Shown in pieces: positions 60,002-64,000 of a stretch of DNA of 64,000 nucleotides. Position 1 is the first letter of the stretch, and the number at the start of each line of letters is the position of its first letter. Source of the stretch: Selenomonadales bacterium (GTDB lineage Bacteria; Bacillota; Negativicutes; Sporomusales; UBA7701); assembly GCA_018434945.1 (NCBI GenBank), contig JAHDOI010000047.1:1-64000 (forward strand). Direction: 5' to 3'. A model generated the notes under the pieces. It was not told where the DNA came from and did not search any database. It saw only the letters and a program-made list of their open reading frames with translations. The position numbers and the translations under genes are program-made.

Positions 60002-60700
60002 GTGGTGAATGTCGTGGTCGAATGGCAGCCGGTCATCCTGTCAATCAAAGTAGCTCTCTGCTCGCTTGTGTTTGTCGCCATTTTCGGCGTCCTGGCCGCC
60101 CACCTGATGCGGCGCTGCGACTTCCCCGGCAAGGCGGCGGCGGAAGCCATCTTCACTATGCCGCTGGTGTTGCCACCGGTCGTCACGGGCTTTCTGCTCC
60201 TCATCCTTATCGGCAAACAGGGGCCGGTGGGGCGGCTGCTCGACGAAGTTTTTCACACCCAGATCATTTTCACGCCGTACGCCGCCATCCTCGCCGGCAC
60301 GGTGGTCGCCTTCCCGCTGATGTACCAGAGCACAAAGGCTGCTTTTCTCGCCGTCGAGACAAACCTCGAAGACGCCGCGCGGACGCTGGGCGCCAGCGAG
60401 TGGCGCGTCTTTTGGACCGTCACCCTGCCGCTGGCCTGGCCCGGTCTCGTCGCCGGCCTCATCTTGTCTTTCGCCCGCGCCCTGGGCGAATTCGGGGCTA
60501 CCATCATGGTGGCGGGCAATATTCCCGGCAAGACCCAGACCATCCCGCTGGCCATTTATTTCGCCGCCGAGTCCAACGATCTTACCCAGGCCGGCCTGTA
60601 TGTGGTGATAATCAGCCTCATCACCTTCTCGTTGATTTTTTGGCTCAACAGCTGGTCCAAGGCAAAAGGCAAGCCGGCATCGACCAAGGTGGTGTCGTGA
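60002..60700 (+). CDS. modB: Molybdate ABC transporter permease
   Basis: About 232 residues. Start is GTG 60002 or 60005, just after the modA2 stop; the longer frame upstream is modA2 in another phase. Five or six membrane helices and the ABC permease EAA loop, NLEDAARTLGASEWRVFWTV, with LARALGEFGA-like RALGEFGATIMVAGN, the ModB-specific end. Overlaps modC by one base (TGATG). Confidence 0.92.
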   Translation: MVNVVVEWQPVILSIKVALCSLVFVAIFGVLAAHLMRRCDFPGKAAAEAIFTMPLVLPPVVTGFLLLILIGKQGPVGRLLDEVFHTQIIFTPYAAILAGTVVAFPLMYQSTKAAFLAVETNLEDAARTLGASEWRVFWTVTLPLAWPGLVAGLILSFARALGEFGATIMVAGNIPGKTQTIPLAIYFAAESNDLTQAGLYVVIISLITFSLIFWLNSWSKAKGKPASTKVVS

Positions 60701-61347
60701 TGCTGGCAGTCGATATCAGGAAGGAGCTTCCCGACTTCACTCTCGAAGTTAAGTTTACCGTCGAGCGCAACGTGCTCGTGCTGTTCGGCCCTTCGGGCAG
60801 CGGCAAGACCACCGTGCTGCGCTCGATCGCCGGCCTCGTCCGTCCGGACGGCGGCCGCATCGTCCACGACGGTCGGGTACTCTACGCCGCCGATAGCGGC
60901 GTCTTCGTGCCGCCCCGCGAGCGGAACGTCGGCTACATGTTCCAGGAATTCGCCCTCTTCCCCCACATGAATGTGAAGCGGAACATCTGGTACGGGGTCA
61001 AACGACACAACCAGACTGCACACGAGATGTACGAGCGGCTTTTGGAGCTGCTCAAGATCGGGCATCTCGCGGACCGCTTCGTGGGGCAGCTGTCCGGCGG
61101 CGAAAAACAGCGCGTCGCCCTGGCGCGGGCCCTCATGGCTGAGCCGAAAATCCTCCTCCTCGACGAGCCGCTGTCGGCGCTCGACAGCGCCACCCGCCTG
61201 GAATTGCAGGCGGAACTGAAAAAGATGCAGGAACTGTGGGACATCCCCTTCGTCCTCGTCACCCACGACCCCGACGAGGCAAAAGCCCTCGGCCACAAGA
61301 TCCTGTTCCTCGACCGGGGCCGCCAGGCAGCGCCGCGGTGGACGTGA
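60700..61347 (+). CDS. modC: Molybdate ABC transporter ATP-binding protein, short form
   Basis: 215 residues. Walker A GPSGSGKTT (residues 30-38), Q-loop MFQEFALFPH, signature LSGGEKQRVALARAL, Walker B ILLLDEPLSALD and H-loop LVTHDPDEA. The C-terminal regulatory MOP/TOBE domain (about 140 residues) is missing; the gene ends soon after the nucleotide-binding domain, so molybdate feedback inhibition of transport would be absent. ATG 60700 overlaps the modB stop; the in-frame upstream extension is modB in another frame. Confidence 0.92.
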   Translation: MLAVDIRKELPDFTLEVKFTVERNVLVLFGPSGSGKTTVLRSIAGLVRPDGGRIVHDGRVLYAADSGVFVPPRERNVGYMFQEFALFPHMNVKRNIWYGVKRHNQTAHEMYERLLELLKIGHLADRFVGQLSGGEKQRVALARALMAEPKILLLDEPLSALDSATRLELQAELKKMQELWDIPFVLVTHDPDEAKALGHKILFLDRGRQAAPRWT

Positions 61348-61379
61348 GATACGGAACAACAGCCAGAAAGATGTGTAAT

Positions 61380-61405
61380 GCCCCCGGGAACCGTTTCCCG
61401 GGGGC
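61380..61405 (+). terminator. Terminator of the mod operon
   Basis: gcccccgggaa and ttcccgggggc with a 4-base loop, a very GC-rich 11-bp stem 33 bases after modC, followed by ttgcgt. Confidence 0.75.
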
Positions 61406-61429
61406 TTGCGTATGTCGCGGCGGGCGACG

Positions 61430-61630
61430 GACGATGTTCGCCAGTCGGTAAAAGCAGCCATGGTTGAATTTATAACGTGTATCGGCGAACACGATATCGG
61501 CGTTGATGACCAGCGACTCGTCGAAGCCCGCGGCGTCGCCGTACAGATAAACGAAATGGGGCAGCCGGCTGCTGAGTTTCGCCTGCCATTTTTCGGTGCC
61601 GCCGATTACTACCGCCCTTATTCCCCGCAG
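61430..61630 (-). pseudogene. DUF2325 protein C-terminal remnant
   Basis: On the minus strand the frame AVVIGGTEKWQAKL, PHFVYLYGDAAGFDESLVIN and ADIVFADTRYKFNHGCFYRL matches the C-terminal DUF2325 domain (VLGGxxxW..L...F....D..F....L..AD.VF..T...SH..YY). A stop (TGA) and AT-rich non-coding DNA precede the GG motif, so the N terminus is lost. Confidence 0.5.
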
Positions 61631-61705
61631 TTAAATCATGCGGCTGTTAATACCATATGCGGAAAAATGCAGGCTTTTTGGTGAAAATGGCGAAATAAGA
61701 AGAAA

Positions 61706-61724
61706 GCCATGCATGACGCATGGC
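61706..61724 (-). terminator. Hairpin after the LytTR regulator gene
   Basis: gccatgc and gcatggc with a 5-base loop, 23 bases beyond the stop of the regulator. On the minus strand TTTCTTCTT follows, so it is a plausible terminator. Confidence 0.6.
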
Positions 61725-61746
61725 AACTAATTGTGATTATAATATA

Positions 61747-62469
61747 CTATTGGCTATTCAGAAGTTTGTAGAAGGCTTCCCTGGCTTTCTCTTTATTTGT
61801 TCGGCTAATTGGTATGTCCGTTCCGGCAGTTAATACAAACTTGTCATTTGCATATTTCTCGATGTATAGGAAATTGACCAGATAGCTTTTGTGTGACCGG
61901 ATAAAAGTGTTTAACGGCTGAGTTTGTTCGAATTCATCCAGTTTAGTATAAACAGTTATTTTCTCTGCTGTCTTCGCTAGGACAATATTAACTTTATTAT
62001 TTTCACTTTCGAAATAAAGGATATCTTTTGTCGGTATTTTTTGAGTTACACCGCGGTAAGTGATACAGATACTTTCTTTCTCTACATTTTCTTTCTGAGC
62101 TATTGCCCTTTCCATAACCTTGGCTAACTGACCTATCTTTATCGGTTTTACCAGATACCCCGTTGCGTTGACTTCGTATCCTTCATAAACGTAATCTGTT
62201 GAACTTGTCAGAAATATAATGTTGACTAATTTGTCCTGCTCGCGGATTATCCGCGCACATGTCATTCCATTCATATCGCCCATAATAATATCCAGAAATA
62301 TGATGTCAAAACATATGGTTTTACTCTCGATAACTGAGTTTAATTTATAAGGATTATCGTAAGTAAAGATATTTGCGTTGACACCCTGCTTGCCTAAATA
62401 GTTTTCAATTGTTTCGTACAGCTTTAGTCTGTCAGCAGCATTATCGTCACAAATCGCTATGATTATCAT
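61747..62469 (-). CDS. LytTR-family response regulator
   Basis: 240 residues: a receiver domain with the acidic pair ICDDN, the phospho-acceptor FLDIIMGD and the LVKPIK switch Lys, then a LytTR DNA-binding domain (YRGVTQKIPTKDILYFESEN, FIRSHKSYLVNFLYIEKY). AgrA/LytR/NatR type. Divergent from a GHKL histidine kinase 181 bases away, so they form a two-component pair. AT-rich codon use differs from the GC-rich genes to the left. No AgrB or AgrD is seen in the window. Confidence 0.92.
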   Translation of the reverse strand: MIIIAICDDNAADRLKLYETIENYLGKQGVNANIFTYDNPYKLNSVIESKTICFDIIFLDIIMGDMNGMTCARIIREQDKLVNIIFLTSSTDYVYEGYEVNATGYLVKPIKIGQLAKVMERAIAQKENVEKESICITYRGVTQKIPTKDILYFESENNKVNIVLAKTAEKITVYTKLDEFEQTQPLNTFIRSHKSYLVNFLYIEKYANDKFVLTAGTDIPISRTNKEKAREAFYKLLNSQ

Positions 62470-62650
62470 TGGTTGCTACCTCATACCCAGATTCACCTAA
62501 AGCGTGGGATATAAAGGATTCTGTCAACCTTGAATCTGTAGGAAAGTTGTAAACAGCGGGAAACACGACATAAATAACAATTCTGCAACATTATAGGTAA
62601 TCCTTTTTTAGTTGGATTGATTTAATGTCGCAGCAGTAGGAGAGGCTATT
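62470..62650. promoter_or_regulatory. Divergent promoter region of the two-component pair
   Basis: 181 bases, AT-rich. LytTR proteins usually bind imperfect direct repeats; I see no certain pair, and assign no specific site. Confidence 0.35.
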
Positions 62651-63949
62651 TTGCAAGAGAGTATCGTGTTTGCAAGCAGAGCTATATTTTTAATAACAAA
62701 TATTTTGCTGCTATATATATTCTTAACGCCACGGCGTCCTTTCTGGTTTCAAATAACTGCCTTTTCTGTTACCTGGATCACTATTTTCTTTTTGCGCGAC
62801 ATTTTGCAATCCGTTATCCCCGATCCCTATTTGGTTGGCTACATATTGGGCTCATTGTATATGATCCCTTGTGCACTGATCTTTAAAGAAACAATTAATG
62901 CTAAGCTATTTGTCTTTTTTATGAGTTTTTCACTTTCCCAGTCTAATTTTCTTATCTTCTTATTTCTAGAGCAATTAATATTTAACCATTTTGTAGGCGG
63001 TTTGGTTTTGACAGGTCTAATGCTTGAGGCTGCATCGCTGCCGTTAATAAAGAGATATGTGTCACCCCATGTCAGAAATATTATTGCGATTATCGATCAG
63101 CGAAATTTCGCTTTTACTTGTTTCCCCCTTTTGTCATTTGTACTGTTGGCGTATTATGGGGTGCAAAGAACATATTTGCTATCCAACTTCATTCCACTAG
63201 TAGTCAGTACCTTATTGATTCTTTTTACCTATTACCTGATTGCCACGGCAATCTATCAGACAATACGCAACCAGCAGGCAGAAAAACAACTGGCCGTGCA
63301 GCGCGAACATTATCGCAACCTGAATGATAGTATTAATGCTATGAAAACAATGCGCCATGACTTACGACATCATCTTGTGACGTGCTTGGAGTTTTTAGTG
63401 AAAAAAAATTCGGCTGCTGCAGAAAATTATCTGGGCCAGCTTTGCAAAAACTACGACGATATTGCTATCCCTAAAGTTTGTTCTAACCAATTTGCCGATG
63501 CTCTCATTAGCCATTACCTAAAGGCAGCGCAGGAGCAAGGTGTTACTGTAAATACAAACTTGCATCTGCCATACAATTTAGGTATTGATGATCAAGACCT
63601 GTGCGTTATTCTTGGCAATTGCTTGGAAAACGCTGTTGAAGCCTGCAGTAAAATACCCCAAGATCAGGTGCGTTATATTGACATTAAAACCACCATCGCT
63701 AAGAACCATCTGGTTATAAAAATTGCCAATTCTTTCTGTGGTTCCGTCATACGTCAGGGCGAAAATTATGTATCCTCAAAAGACGGCGATGATCATGGAA
63801 TAGGTCTTGCCAGTGTGAAAGCACTAACTGCCAAATACCACGGTTATTGCTCAATATCCTGTGAACAACAAGTATTCAAAGTTGCTGTCTCTTTGAAACT
63901 TCCGGAAACAGTCGCCGAATCGCGCTCACTCAGCATTCCCGGGAATTAA
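62651..63949 (+). CDS. AgrC/NatK-like GHKL-domain sensor histidine kinase
   Basis: 432 residues. Six or so hydrophobic segments fill residues 1-195 (RAIFLITNILLLYIFL, LIFLFLEQLIF, FTCFPLLSFVLLAYYG, LIPLVVSTLLI-like), then a dimerisation helix with the phospho-acceptor MKTMRHDLRHHL near residue 235 and a GHKL ATPase domain (CVILGNCLENAVEAC, DHGIGLASVKAL). Start is TTG 62651 with GGAGAGG before it; no ATG fits. The ligand, perhaps a peptide, is unknown. The stop is inside the window. Confidence 0.9.
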   Translation: MQESIVFASRAIFLITNILLLYIFLTPRRPFWFQITAFSVTWITIFFLRDILQSVIPDPYLVGYILGSLYMIPCALIFKETINAKLFVFFMSFSLSQSNFLIFLFLEQLIFNHFVGGLVLTGLMLEAASLPLIKRYVSPHVRNIIAIIDQRNFAFTCFPLLSFVLLAYYGVQRTYLLSNFIPLVVSTLLILFTYYLIATAIYQTIRNQQAEKQLAVQREHYRNLNDSINAMKTMRHDLRHHLVTCLEFLVKKNSAAAENYLGQLCKNYDDIAIPKVCSNQFADALISHYLKAAQEQGVTVNTNLHLPYNLGIDDQDLCVILGNCLENAVEACSKIPQDQVRYIDIKTTIAKNHLVIKIANSFCGSVIRQGENYVSSKDGDDHGIGLASVKALTAKYHGYCSISCEQQVFKVAVSLKLPETVAESRSLSIPGN

Positions 63950-64000
63950 AATAATTATCTGCTCCAACTGGCGAACTTGTTTATCGACTGGCTATCGGAG

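Noticed and set aside
61406-61684. 92-codon plus-strand frame after modC
   Set aside because: It begins immediately after the terminator hairpin without an SD, and the opposite strand encodes a recognisable DUF2325 fragment.
1-64000. CRISPR arrays, tRNA, rRNA, insertion sequences, prophage genes
   Set aside because: I looked for regularly spaced repeats, tRNA-like folds and transposase or integrase motifs and found none that hold up.

Overview
The window looks like a chromosomal segment of a diderm, cytochrome- and quinone-linked acetogen of the Negativicutes (Sporomusaceae, Sporomusa-like). Three things in the sequence support this: a near-complete Wood-Ljungdahl gene set, a porin with an N-terminal S-layer-homology domain and a C-terminal Phe (41280-42707; the Negativicutes type of tethered outer-membrane protein), and an ETF plus FixCX electron-transfer set. 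The genus is inferred; no rRNA gene is present.

Region 1 (1-4.7 kb) holds the tail of an SLC13/MatC-like carrier, an orphan GlpA-like flavoprotein, aroD and an HMG-CoA-lyase-like gene. Between them are degraded remnants (LysR tail, aldo/keto reductase) and a tyrosine T-box leader driving a 55-codon, internally deleted shikimate kinase. Region 2 (4.7-18.4 kb, minus strand) is one long methyl-branch operon: folD, fhs, an OFA-type MFS carrier, hdrC, hdrB, a giant hdrA, mvhD, metV, metF, an amidohydrolase and a small HdrA-like Rossmann protein. Region 3 (18.5-21.8 kb) is a RACo-type corrinoid activator, a GntR/HutC regulator and a DUF1638 protein. Region 4 (22-33.8 kb) is the carbonyl-branch operon: DUF3786, cooC, acsA, acsB, acsC, acsV, acsF, acsD, acsE, cooT. 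The folD and CODH operons share an ATGTATATACAT operator, a plausible target of the GntR protein.

Region 5 (34-37.7 kb) is a three-component methyltransferase system (methyl-THF transferase, UroD-family transferase, corrinoid protein) plus a CobW-like GTPase and an unknown protein, preceded by a sigma-54 promoter and a divergent PAS-AAA-Fis activator. Region 6 (39.5-55.3 kb) holds a soluble MCP and an unknown protein, then two more sigma-54-controlled operons. One is CoA-transferase, two acyl-CoA dehydrogenases, EtfBA, FixCX, an MFS carrier and the SLH porin. The other is a TIGR04076 protein, an ACS-family MFS carrier, a 72-aa Cys-tailed protein and a second PAS-AAA-Fis activator. All three sigma-54 promoters lie 110-145 bp downstream of an identical palindrome, ATGTACC-N6-GGTACAT, and both activators have nearly identical recognition helices. 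This is a self-consistent regulon joining methyl-donor use to an enoyl-CoA-reduction (or oxidation) module.

Region 7 (55.6-61.4 kb) is a decayed ABC ATPase and a molybdate locus: one-component PBP-like regulator, modD, two tandem modA, modB and modC. Region 8 (61.4-64 kb) is a DUF2325 remnant followed by a divergent AT-rich LytTR response regulator / GHKL histidine kinase pair.

Working together, the genes would feed methyl groups from methylated donors or from formate (Fhs, FolD, MetFV-Hdr) to the corrinoid protein AcsCD and on to acetyl-CoA synthase. Molybdate uptake could supply Mo-enzymes such as a formate dehydrogenase encoded elsewhere, and the ETF/FixCX module would give an alternative electron sink. 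Formate dehydrogenase, hydrogenase, Rnf/ATP synthase, acetate kinase and phosphotransacetylase are not in the window.
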